DNA from: Bradyrhizobium septentrionale | Lineage (GTDB): Bacteria; Pseudomonadota; Alphaproteobacteria; Rhizobiales; Xanthobacteraceae | NCBI RefSeq assembly: GCF_011516645.4 | Contig: NZ_CP088285.1 | Location: forward strand, 6,838,501-6,902,500 | Direction of reading: 5' to 3' | Length of the DNA: 64,000 nt | In this document: positions 41,590-49,241 of the stretch, one piece after another | Position numbering within the stretch: position 1 is the stretch's first letter | Layout of the letters: each line of letters begins with the position of its first letter | Made by a program: the position numbers and the translations under genes | Notes under the pieces: model-generated | Database searches by the model: none | Told to the model about the DNA's origin: nothing | Seen by the model: the letters and a program-made list of their open reading frames with translations, nothing else

Positions 41590-42774
41590 CTAACTGACGG
41601 CCTCGACCAGTGCCATGCCTTCGCCCTGCCAGTGGCCGACCCCCAACACGACAATCTGGGTTGGCGCTTCGGTCTTTTCAACCTCCAGCCCGGTCGGATC
41701 GTTGGCCGGATAAAGCGCGCCGCGCGAGATCGACAACGCTGCCAGCGCCAGCCCGAGCGGGAACTGCGCCTCCATGGTGTGCCCAAAGGTCGTTCCGGTG
41801 GCGCGCACGGCGAGGCCGGGGTGCTGGCCGAGGAATGCGCGCTCCTCAGTGGTCGCGGGCTCGGCGCCGGTCGCGCCCGTGATCAGCATGGCCTTGTCGT
41901 CGCTGACGCCGAGCTTCGGCCACATCGCCTGCAGCGATTTCGTCACGGCGCCGGGCTCCTTGCGCTTGGCCAGATCGGCGACCACCCTGGTCAGCCTGGC
42001 GTAGGGCTTGGCGCCACGGGCCTCGGCGTGCTCGCGCGACTCCATCACCAGGAAAGCGCCGGCCGAGCCGATCGCGAAGCCCGGGTTGTTCCTGCGGGCC
42101 CATACCGCGCTATGTTGATCCTTGAGGGCGAAGTCGCCGAACGTGTAGAGCATCAAGAGGTCGCCGCGATCGCCATTATGCGCCGCGCCGACCAGCGCGA
42201 TGTCGCTCTGTCCGGCGCCGATGCGCGCGACTGCGATCCGCGCAGCGTCGATGCTCGAGGCTTCCTCGCCCATGAAGGTGCGCGACGTCCCGCACACGCC
42301 GTGAACGATTGCGATGTTGCCGGCGAGCAGGTTGGAAAGCTGCGCCAGGAACAGCGTCGGGCGCAGTTCGTTCATCAGCTTTTCGTTGAGCAGGGCGGGC
42401 GGCAAATTGCCCTGCGCGTCGGCGTTCATGATCGCCAGGTCGACATTGAGGTCACGCTCGCCGCCACCGGCTGCGATGATCATGTCCATCCGCGACAGGA
42501 TTTCCTGATTGCCTTTGACGCCGGCGGAATCGAGCGCCAGCCCCGCGGCATAGGTGCCGATGCGCTGCCACAGCTCCATCTGGCGCTGGTCGCCCTTCTT
42601 CGGAATCTGGGCGTCGAAGCTGACCGGGGCGATCGGATGGATCACGTAGGGCGCGAGACGCTTCTCGTCGGCATTGACGCGCCGTTCGCCCAGCGCCTGC
42701 CAATGCGCGTCCAGCCCCTCGCCGAGCGACGAGAGCAGGCCGACGCCGGTGATCCAGACTTCCTTCTCAGCCAT
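41590..42774 (-). CDS. fabF2XL: Ketosynthase-like protein lacking one catalytic His (FabF2-like)
   Basis: 394 residues with the KAS fold (VWITGVGLLSSLGEGLDAHW, HGVCGTSRTFMGEEASSIDA with Cys161, TFGHTMEAQFPLGLALAALS with His332). The first active-site His, normally in an AHGTxT motif, is replaced: the segment reads MLITGATGAEPATTEE (about residues 296-311). It may thus be a chain-length-factor-like or decarboxylating partner of FabF1 rather than an independent condensing enzyme. It overlaps the fabZ-like gene by eight bases. The symbol follows rhizobial acpXL clusters and is inferred from position. Confidence 0.82.
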   Translation of the reverse strand: MAEKEVWITGVGLLSSLGEGLDAHWQALGERRVNADEKRLAPYVIHPIAPVSFDAQIPKKGDQRQMELWQRIGTYAAGLALDSAGVKGNQEILSRMDMIIAAGGGERDLNVDLAIMNADAQGNLPPALLNEKLMNELRPTLFLAQLSNLLAGNIAIVHGVCGTSRTFMGEEASSIDAARIAVARIGAGQSDIALVGAAHNGDRGDLLMLYTFGDFALKDQHSAVWARRNNPGFAIGSAGAFLVMESREHAEARGAKPYARLTRVVADLAKRKEPGAVTKSLQAMWPKLGVSDDKAMLITGATGAEPATTEERAFLGQHPGLAVRATGTTFGHTMEAQFPLGLALAALSISRGALYPANDPTGLEVEKTEAPTQIVVLGVGHWQGEGMALVEAVS

Positions 42775-43243
42775 TGGTCATTGCCTGCATCGGAAAGCCG
42801 ATCTTGTTGGCCATCGCATCCATGTGCACACGCAAGTCCGGGTGAGGGAAGGGGATATGACGGAAGGTCAGCTCGGCATTGCATTTGAGCTCTTTGCCGA
42901 CGCGGACCTTCGCCGAGGTCACGGCGAAGCCTGAACCTTCGTGTTCGATCTTGGCTTCGATCCTCAGGACCGAGCCGGGGCTGACGAAGCCGCGCATCTT
43001 GGCTTCCTTGACCATGGCGAGGAAAGGCATGCGCTCGAACTTGGTCAGACCGAGGATCAGCCAGCCCGAGCTCTGGGCCATTGCTTCGGTCAGCAACACG
43101 CCGGGCATGATCGGGTAGCCCGGGAAGTGCCCCGCGAAAACGGAGTGGCTGTCGGGCGGGACATCCGCCTCGACGACAATGGTCCTTGCGTCGAGGTCGA
43201 GGTCGACGATCCGGTCGATCAGCTGAAAAATTTCGAGCTGCAT
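42767..43243 (-). CDS. fabZXL: 3-hydroxyacyl-ACP dehydratase (FabZ-like) of the acpXL cluster
   Basis: 158 residues with the FabA/FabZ hot-dog fold. The catalytic His lies in FAGHFPGYPIMPGVLLTEAM and the active Glu follows in LLTEAMAQSSGW; LGLTKFERMPFLAMV continues the pattern. It dehydrates 3-hydroxyacyl-AcpXL during elongation of the very long chain. It starts 9 bases after the acpXL stop and overlaps the next gene by eight bases, so it is part of a tight operon. Confidence 0.87.
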   Translation of the reverse strand: MQLEIFQLIDRIVDLDLDARTIVVEADVPPDSHSVFAGHFPGYPIMPGVLLTEAMAQSSGWLILGLTKFERMPFLAMVKEAKMRGFVSPGSVLRIEAKIEHEGSGFAVTSAKVRVGKELKCNAELTFRHIPFPHPDLRVHMDAMANKIGFPMQAMTNG

Positions 43244-43252
43244 GATGGGCGA

Positions 43253-43555
43253 TTACGAGCCCGTGCCCGTGCCCGCGTTCTTGGCCGCAACCAACTCGTC
43301 GATGCGGTCGGCGAGATTCTTCAGCACGAAGTACTGCTCCGTCGTTGCCTTGCCGTCGTTGACCTCCTGGGTCCACTTCTCGAGCGGCATCTTGATGCCA
43401 AAGGCCTTGTCGATGGCAAAGGCGATGTCGAGGAAGTCGAGGCTGTCGATTCCCAGATCGTCGATCGCGTGGCTCTCCGGCTTGATCGTGTCGCGCGGGA
43501 TGTCGCAGGTCTCCGCGATAATGTTGGCGATCTGCTCGAATGTGGAGGACATCAT
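43253..43555 (-). CDS. acpXL: Acyl carrier protein AcpXL
   Basis: 100 residues. The phosphopantetheine serine lies in [20 protein letters not shown] (DSL motif, about residue 38). Length and sequence ([15 protein letters not shown] before it and [19 protein letters not shown] after it) match the special acyl carrier protein that carries C26-C28 hydroxy fatty acids for rhizobial lipid A. It is the first gene of a five-gene minus-strand operon (acpXL-fabZ-fabF2-fabF1-lpxXL). The promoter should lie in 43556-43730, where no clear boxes were found. The 101-residue start may be one codon long (MM). Confidence 0.93.
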   Translation of the reverse strand: MMSSTFEQIANIIAETCDIPRDTIKPESHAIDDLGIDSLDFLDIAFAIDKAFGIKMPLEKWTQEVNDGKATTEQYFVLKNLADRIDELVAAKNAGTGTGS

Positions 43556-43733
43556 TAAGCCTTTGATATATTGAAGGTAATTCCGGGACTCTCGGAGAAG
43601 GCGGGCGCGTTGCCCCGGAATGCCCTTATTGCTGCTGCCGGAGTCGTGTGCCCGTATATCGGAGCAGGGCCGTTAGTTCAATGGAGCTTGGCCGGCCTGG
43701 CAAGGGCGGTTTTTGGGCAGGGTTCCGGCCAGC

Positions 43734-44114
43734 CTAGTTGCGCGGCATCACCGTAATCTTCGCGCAATCGCGGCGGCCCATCAGCACGCAGTCCTGGGTC
43801 TTGCGCAAATCGGCGATGCTCATGGCCAGCCAGATACCGATCGCGGTGAGCGCCACGGTGAAGGCGAAGGCGGCGATGTTGGCGAGCATGCGCTGGCGGA
43901 AATCGTCCGGCTCCTCGCGCGGCTTCTCATAGCGAGAGAGATCGTTGGCAACGGAAGCAGGACGGGGCGATCGGATCGGCTGCTCGCGCTTGCCGGGCGG
44001 CTGCGCCGAGGTGCGCGGCCGGAATTTGAGCACCACGTGCTCGTCCTCCGAGGAAATTGGCCGCTGCGTCTTCACTGTTGTCAGTCCGGTCGCGTCGCCG
44101 CTTATGTCTAGCAT
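43734..44114 (-). CDS. Small single-pass membrane protein, unknown function
   Basis: 126 residues. A polar, proline- and charge-rich N-terminal half (residues 1-75) precedes one transmembrane helix, MLANIAAFAFTVALTAIGIW, and a short C-terminal tail with two cysteines (TQDCVLMGRRDCAKI). The tail would lie in the periplasm, where the cysteines could form a disulfide. I do not recognise the family but consider it a real gene because of the sharp helix and codon pattern. It lies 48 bases downstream of the Kir-channel gene on the same strand and could be a partner of it. Confidence 0.65.
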   Translation of the reverse strand: MLDISGDATGLTTVKTQRPISSEDEHVVLKFRPRTSAQPPGKREQPIRSPRPASVANDLSRYEKPREEPDDFRQRMLANIAAFAFTVALTAIGIWLAMSIADLRKTQDCVLMGRRDCAKITVMPRN

Positions 44115-44162
44115 GTTCGATGCGCTTCACATCTAAAATCTTGGTGCGCGCAGAGGTGGTAT

Positions 44163-45044
44163 TCATCCTTCGATCGTCTCGTGGAACCGACTGTAATCGA
44201 TCCTGAGACGGCCGTCGTCGGTCGCGCGCAAAATTTCTGCATAGCGATGGCCGAAGCGGATGTCGGAATGTTCGTACGATTTTCGCGCGTGCACAGTTTG
44301 CGCTGCAACGTCGTCATAGCCGGATACGATGAGGCCGAGCCCGGCATTGACGGCTTCCAGGTCCGCGGCGGTGAGGCCGTTGAGCGGGCTGTCCTGGTCG
44401 ATCACATGAAACACGGTCCAGCTCAGCACCAGCGCCGGGCTTTCGCTGCGCACCAATGGCAGCTCGTAGAACTGGCGATAGGCCATGCCTTCCTTGCTGA
44501 CGCCGCTCTTGAACAGCCACAGCCGCGCGGTGGCATTGGCGATGATGTTGTGCCGCTCGTTGGCGAGACGGATCATCAGCGTCAGCTGTCCCTCATGGTT
44601 TGAGATCACGGGACTGTCGGCGAACAGCAGCCGCGCGCTCGGCCGCGAGAAGCGCGCGAAGATCAGCCCGGTCATCAGCGACATCGAGAAGATGCCGGTG
44701 AAGAGTTCGATGGTGGCGATGAAGTGCCCGTAATGCGTCTGCGGGTGCATGTCGCCGTAGCCGGCGGTCGAAAGCGTTTCGATACTGAAATAGAGGTAGT
44801 CGATGTATTGGCCGTTGGGCACGTTGGCGATCGGATGATCGCCGAGCCAATAGAACAAGGCGAACACGGCGTTGAAGACGACGAACACCAATGCTGCACC
44901 GCCGATAAAGGCGGGCCAGGATGCCGTCATGCAGCGATGGCTTATGTCTGCCCAGAAACTAAGCTCCAACCCCTCGGTCACGACCTCGCGGTTGCCGAGG
45001 CGGACCGTGCGGGCCTTCACGCGATCGTTTGCTCTCAAAGCCAT
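44163..45044 (-). CDS. Inward-rectifier-type (KirBac-like) potassium channel
   Basis: 293 residues. Two transmembrane helices (about residues 42-68, GGAALVFVVFNAVFALFYWL, and about 108-130, FTGIFSMSLMTGLIFARFSR) flank a pore loop with the potassium filter TLSTAGYGD. The C-terminal immunoglobulin-like cytoplasmic domain includes the FARFSRPSARLLFADSPVIS transition and GQLTLMIRLANERHNI, both characteristic of Kir channels. The channel would pass potassium with gating by its cytoplasmic domain. With two kup genes in the same window, this locus is rich in potassium transport, although the genes are about 8 kb apart. Confidence 0.9.
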   Translation of the reverse strand: MALRANDRVKARTVRLGNREVVTEGLELSFWADISHRCMTASWPAFIGGAALVFVVFNAVFALFYWLGDHPIANVPNGQYIDYLYFSIETLSTAGYGDMHPQTHYGHFIATIELFTGIFSMSLMTGLIFARFSRPSARLLFADSPVISNHEGQLTLMIRLANERHNIIANATARLWLFKSGVSKEGMAYRQFYELPLVRSESPALVLSWTVFHVIDQDSPLNGLTAADLEAVNAGLGLIVSGYDDVAAQTVHARKSYEHSDIRFGHRYAEILRATDDGRLRIDYSRFHETIEG

Positions 45045-45131
45045 TCCGCCGAACCGGCTCTTTCACCTGCCTGCGACACCATGACATAATGGAACCTATT
45101 CCGGAGTGCCGGTCAAACGGGAGCACACATC

Positions 45132-45758
45132 ATGGCCCATACGCGCGAGCCCTACGTCAAACCGGTTCCGATCATGTCGCTGCGGCCGACCCAGATGACG
45201 GTCGGCATGCATGAGGTAAAGGAGAAACGGAAGCGCTGGCGCGAGCACAAGTCCGACAAGAAGCGTGCCGAGCTTCTGGGCAAGCACATGATCCCGGTCG
45301 TCCATGGTCCCGACGATCGCTATTACGTGGTCGATCATCATCACATGGCGCGGGCGCTGCACGAGGAGGGCGTCAAGGACATCCTGGTCACCGTGATCGG
45401 CGATCTCACGATGGTCGAGCGTGACGTGTTCTGGGGCGTGATGGACAACAAGCGCTGGGTCTATCCCTATGACTCCAAGGGCGAGCGCCGGCACTTCAGG
45501 GACATTCCGAAATCGATCAAGGATCTCAAGGACGATCCGTTCCGCAGCCTTGCCGGCGAGATGCGCCGGGCCGGCGGTTTCGCCAAGGATACGACGCCGT
45601 TCAGCGAATTCCTGTGGGCCGATTTCCTGCGCCGCCACATCCCGCGCAAGACGGTGGAGGACAATTTCGCCAAGGCGCTGGAGAAGGGGCTGGCGCTCGG
45701 TCGCAGCGGGGGAGCGGTCTATCTGCCCGGCTGGTGCGGCCCGGCATCCGACGACTGA
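45132..45758 (+). CDS. ParB-like (ParBc_2) domain protein
   Basis: 208 residues matching the ParB/sulfiredoxin-like ParBc_2 family: IMSLRPTQMTVGMHEVKEKR, HMIPVVHGPDDRYYVVDHHH and MARALHEEGVKDILVTVIGD. The classical GERR box of CTPase ParB is not seen; DHHHMARAL occupies the comparable position. There is no HTH domain, so it is not the chromosome-partitioning ParB; family members of this type have unknown function. It is divergent from the Kir channel gene and converges on mgtC with a 40-base overlap of coding ends. Confidence 0.8.
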   Translation: MAHTREPYVKPVPIMSLRPTQMTVGMHEVKEKRKRWREHKSDKKRAELLGKHMIPVVHGPDDRYYVVDHHHMARALHEEGVKDILVTVIGDLTMVERDVFWGVMDNKRWVYPYDSKGERRHFRDIPKSIKDLKDDPFRSLAGEMRRAGGFAKDTTPFSEFLWADFLRRHIPRKTVEDNFAKALEKGLALGRSGGAVYLPGWCGPASDD

Positions 45759-46231
45759 CCGGGCGCGACCTCCGGCCCGTGCTGATCCTCCCTGCCGCCG
45801 AGCGCGTGGTGCAGCCACCGCTCGGTCCGGTTGCCGAAAGTCAGCAGCAGGAATGCAAGTACGAGGGCCGTTGCGACGATCGGCCAATGTCCGGCGCCGC
45901 AGACGATCCCGACGCATGCGGCGAAAAAAGCGCATGCGGCGCTGGTCAGGCCGTGAACCCGAGCGCGATCGCCGCGCCGGACGATTACGCCGGCGCCGAG
46001 AAATCCGATCCCGGTCAGCACGCCCTGGATCACACGGCTGGCGGCATCGGTGAACTGGCCCGGCGCAGCCGCGTGCAAGGCCAGCAGCACGACCGTGGCG
46101 GTCGAGAGGCTGACGAGACCCAGCGTCTTCAGGCCGATCGGCTTGCCGCTCAGGTCGCGGTCGAGCCCGATCGCGCTGCCGGCAAGGGTCGCCACGCCGA
46201 GACGCAGGATGATCTCGCTCCAGTCCGTCAC
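45719..46231 (-). CDS. MgtC/SapB family membrane protein
   Basis: 170 residues from a GTG at 46231, preceded by AGAGG and 8 bases after the upstream stop. MgtC signature near the start: ILRLGVATLAGSAIGLDRDL, then GLKTLGLVSLSTATVVLLAL and VLTGIGFLGAGVIVRRGDRA, with four or five hydrophobic helices. Family proteins affect virulence, magnesium starvation and ATP synthase; only the N-terminal membrane domain is present here, with no C-terminal ACT-like domain. The longer frame up to 46894 is the shadow of the upstream gene. It is cotranscribed with the CMD protein. Confidence 0.87.
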   Translation of the reverse strand: MTDWSEIILRLGVATLAGSAIGLDRDLSGKPIGLKTLGLVSLSTATVVLLALHAAAPGQFTDAASRVIQGVLTGIGFLGAGVIVRRGDRARVHGLTSAACAFFAACVGIVCGAGHWPIVATALVLAFLLLTFGNRTERWLHHALGGREDQHGPEVAPGQSSDAGPHQPGR

Positions 46232-46239
46232 CGCGCCCT

Positions 46240-46818
46240 CTATTTCGGCTGCCGGCCGAGCATGTAGAACTCGGCGTTCGGCCGCATGCCGGTGACGTTC
46301 GCGAGCCGGTTCGACAGCGCGAAGAAGGCCGCAACCGCGGCGATGTCCCAGACGTCGTCGTCGCTGAAGCCGTGGTCGGCGAGCGCCGCGAAGTCGGTCT
46401 CGGCGACCTCCTCGGCGGCGCGGCTCACCTTCATGGCGAAGTCGAGCATCGCGCGTTGCCGCGGCGTGATGTCGGCCTTGCGGTAGTTGACCGCGATCTG
46501 GTCGGCGATCTCGGGATTCTTGGCGCGGATGCGCAGGATCGCGCCGTGGGCGATCACGCAATACTGGCACTGGTTGGCGGCGCTGGTCGCCACCACGATC
46601 ATCTCGCGCTCGGCCTTGGAGAGGCCGGAGTCCTTCTCCATCAGCGCGTCGTGATAGGCAAAGAACGCGCGAAACTCGTCGGGGCGATAGGCCAAAGTGA
46701 GGAATACGTTCGGCACGAAGCCGGACTTCTCCTGCACCGCCAGGATGCGGGTGCGGATATCCTCGGGGAGCTTGTCGAGAGCGGGTGTCGGGAAGCGCTT
46801 TGCGGTCGGCGGCGTCAT
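46240..46818 (-). CDS. Peroxidase-related carboxymuconolactone decarboxylase-family protein
   Basis: 192 residues from the ATG at 46818. CMD domain of the uncharacterised peroxidase-related type: EKDSGLSKAEREMIVVATSA and the redox motif NQCQYCVIAHGAILR (CxxC plus His), then a second helical half (MLDFAMKVSRAAEEVAETDF, AAVAAFFALSNRLANVTGMR). It is distinct from the shorter AhpD-like protein at 2146-2607. It probably reduces peroxides or acts in thiol redox chemistry. It is immediately upstream of the MgtC gene, with an 8-base gap. Confidence 0.86.
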   Translation of the reverse strand: MTPPTAKRFPTPALDKLPEDIRTRILAVQEKSGFVPNVFLTLAYRPDEFRAFFAYHDALMEKDSGLSKAEREMIVVATSAANQCQYCVIAHGAILRIRAKNPEIADQIAVNYRKADITPRQRAMLDFAMKVSRAAEEVAETDFAALADHGFSDDDVWDIAAVAAFFALSNRLANVTGMRPNAEFYMLGRQPK

Positions 46819-46915
46819 GAGATGGTTCCGGCATGCCGCGGGCTGCGGCGTCAGGCGAAACCATAGTGGATGACGGGTCCGGCGCAAGGCGCATCGGCGC
46901 CTTGCGGCAGTGATG

Positions 46916-48676
46916 CTAGCGCAGCGGCTTCTTCAGCAGCGAGAAGCGATCCGGATCGAGGCCCAGCGATGGCTGCAGCATCGGCGCCTCGGCCGGCGCC
47001 ATGGTGCGCGGCGGCGCAGGCGAGGTGAGGCTGGAGTTGAGACCGGGGTCGTTCGGCGCGGTATCGCGATGCGAGGTGGCGCCGCGCCAGCGTTCCAGCA
47101 CGGCGCTGACGAAATGCAAATCATGCCCGGCGGTGACCGACGGCACGGTTGCGATGGTGGCCTCGCCGCGCGGCAGCTGGTGCGGCGGCACCTCCTTGAA
47201 GCGCAGCCGGGTCGGCAACGCCACGCCCTCGCCGAACGCCAGCACTTCGCGGGTGCCGAGCGAGGGCACGAACGACAGCAAATTGGCGGCCGCGTCCGAG
47301 ACGGCGGAGCGCAGCAGCGCCTGGTCGCGGTCGTTGGCAAGGCGCATCGTGAACAGCGTGTTGCACTGGGAGATGATGGTGGCGTCGAGCTCGGCCGGAC
47401 GCTGGGTGATCAGGCCGAGATAGACACCATACTTGCGGCCTTCCTTGGCGATGCGCGACACCGCCTTGCGGGTCGGCCCGAACCCGATATTGCGGTCGGC
47501 GGAGGCGTAGCGGTGCGCTTCCTCGCAGACGAACAGCATCGGCGAGACGCCGTCGCTCCACAGCCCGAAATCGAACGCCATGCGGCACAACACCGACACC
47601 ACGGAATCGACGACCTCGGCGGGGAAGCCCGCGAGCTGCATGATGGTCATCGGCTTGCCGTTGGCGGGCAGGCGGAACAGATGGCTGATCACCTCGGCCA
47701 TGGTGTCGCCGCCGACATTGGCATTGTCGAACATGAAGGCGTAGCGCGGATCGTTGCGCACGGCGTCGATGCGCGAGATCAGCTTGTGATAGATGATGCG
47801 CGAGGAGCGGTTCTCCAGCTTACCCATGCGCTCGTCGATCAGCGAGATCAGGTCGACGAGGCGATAGGGCACCGGCGTATCGACGGTGTAGCCGACCTGC
47901 TTGGGGTCGATTCGCTTCAGCCCGAGACCGACCCGGTCGGAGTTCTGGTACTGGGTGTAGAGGCCCTTCGCCATCGGAATCACTTCGGCGAGGATGTCGA
48001 GCTCTTCGGGCACGCCGGGGCGGCCGCCGAACAGCACGTCGACGATCTCCTCGAAGTTGAACAGCCAGAACGGCAGCTTGAGGTTTCGCGGGTTCAGCAC
48101 CTGGGCGCGCTCGCCGAAGCAGCGGCCGTATTCATTGTGCACGTCGAGCAGGAAGATGCGCAGGTTCGGCCGCGATTTCAGGATCTCGTTGAGCAGCAGC
48201 GAGACGCCGGTGGACTTGCCGACGCCGGTCGAGCCGAGCACCGCGAAGTGCTTGGAGAGCATTTCCTCGACGTCGACATAGGCGATGACCGAACGATCCT
48301 GCTGCAGCGTGCCGACATTGATCTGGTCCGAGCCGCTCGGCGCGTAGACCGTGCGCAGCTCCTGGTTCGTGATCAGGTCGGTGCTGTCGCCGATGGTCGG
48401 ATAGTGGGTGACGCCGCGCTGGAATTTCGGCCGGTCGCCGCCAAGGATTTCGCCGAGCAGGTCGACGGAAGCGGTCGCCATGTACTGGTCGGACGGCGGC
48501 AGGTGCTCGCACGACACTTCGGTGATCATGGCGACGATGATCGAGCTCGCGCAGCGGATGCTGACGAACCGGCCGACAGTTGCGCGCATTTCTGAAAGTT
48601 GCATCTGGCCGCCGGCCAGCAGCCCAACCCGGGCCTGCGAGCCGCGCACAGAGATCACACGTCCGAAGGATGTCAC
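46916..48676 (-). CDS. HerA-like ATPase (DUF87)
   Basis: 586 residues. The N-terminal HAS-barrel (GRVISVRGSQARVGLLAGGQ) is followed by a RecA-like ATPase with Walker A at residues 148-156 (GSTGVGKST) and Walker B LFVCEEAHRYAS; GLITQRPAELDATIISQCNT is a sensor-like motif of the FtsK/HerA superfamily. HerA proteins are hexameric DNA translocases, in archaea paired with the NurA nuclease. No nuclease gene is adjacent. The C-terminal 90 residues are proline-rich and probably disordered. The gene appears monocistronic. Confidence 0.88.
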   Translation of the reverse strand: MTSFGRVISVRGSQARVGLLAGGQMQLSEMRATVGRFVSIRCASSIIVAMITEVSCEHLPPSDQYMATASVDLLGEILGGDRPKFQRGVTHYPTIGDSTDLITNQELRTVYAPSGSDQINVGTLQQDRSVIAYVDVEEMLSKHFAVLGSTGVGKSTGVSLLLNEILKSRPNLRIFLLDVHNEYGRCFGERAQVLNPRNLKLPFWLFNFEEIVDVLFGGRPGVPEELDILAEVIPMAKGLYTQYQNSDRVGLGLKRIDPKQVGYTVDTPVPYRLVDLISLIDERMGKLENRSSRIIYHKLISRIDAVRNDPRYAFMFDNANVGGDTMAEVISHLFRLPANGKPMTIMQLAGFPAEVVDSVVSVLCRMAFDFGLWSDGVSPMLFVCEEAHRYASADRNIGFGPTRKAVSRIAKEGRKYGVYLGLITQRPAELDATIISQCNTLFTMRLANDRDQALLRSAVSDAAANLLSFVPSLGTREVLAFGEGVALPTRLRFKEVPPHQLPRGEATIATVPSVTAGHDLHFVSAVLERWRGATSHRDTAPNDPGLNSSLTSPAPPRTMAPAEAPMLQPSLGLDPDRFSLLKKPLR

Positions 48677-49073
48677 AGTTCTCGCCTGGCTCGTTCTCGA
48701 AATCTAAATGTCCGGACCAATATGCCGGCCCGGGGCTGGAAAAACCGTTAAGTCGCCGGGGTTCCGCATCGGCTAAATCTATACCTTCCCGGTGACGATT
48801 TGTTTCTGTCGTGTCGTGAGATCGCGCCCTGTCGCGCGCTCCGGCGGTGAAATCGTCGCTTTCCGGCACAGCCGCGATTGTTTCGCGGTTTTGCCGTTAA
48901 CGCCGCATTCACCATCTCCGAGGAGTGAGCAGCGGCTCCTTAGGTTTACGGAGACTGCGGCGCGATTGGCCGCGCGCCGTGTCATGGTATCGTGTAACCG
49001 ATTGCTAACTGCGACTTGTAACGTCCTTTCCATTTGTGCCGCGTAACGATGCCGCGCTCGGGGAGAGATCAGC
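48677..49073. other. Divergent intergenic region, herA-like and GGDEF/EAL genes
   Basis: About 400 bases without a gene. It contains small hairpins (CCGCGATTGTTTCGCGG near 48870 and a GGCGCG/CGCGCC pair near 48958-48980) and presumably both promoters. I saw no confident promoter boxes. Confidence 0.5.
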
Positions 49074-49241
49074 GTGCGCATCGAACACCGCAATGCAAAG
49101 TCAGGGAATGCCGACGACGGCTCGACCAAGGGGTTGGCGTTCTGTGCCGGCATGCTCGTGGGCAGCCTGCTCGGAAGCGCGACCGCGCAGTGGAGCGAGC
49201 GCGAAGGCCTCTTGATGGCGGCATTTGCGATATGGCCGTGA
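49074..49241 (+). pseudogene. N-terminal membrane segment of the GGDEF/EAL gene, out of frame
   Basis: A GTG start with GGGAGAG upstream (49061-49067) gives 55 residues, including GLAFCAGMLVGSLLGSATAQ and EREGLLMAAFAIWP, before a TGA at 49239-49241. Immediately after, in the next frame, comes MAVIVFLLLKRHQISDD, which naturally continues the hydrophobic pair. One base appears to be missing near 49225-49231, so this is the true start of the downstream gene, now separated from it. Confidence 0.72.

Noticed and set aside
43556..43733. A tRNA-like stretch (GCCGTTAGTTCAATGGAG)
   Set aside because: No cloverleaf could be formed and there is no CCA-ready acceptor stem.
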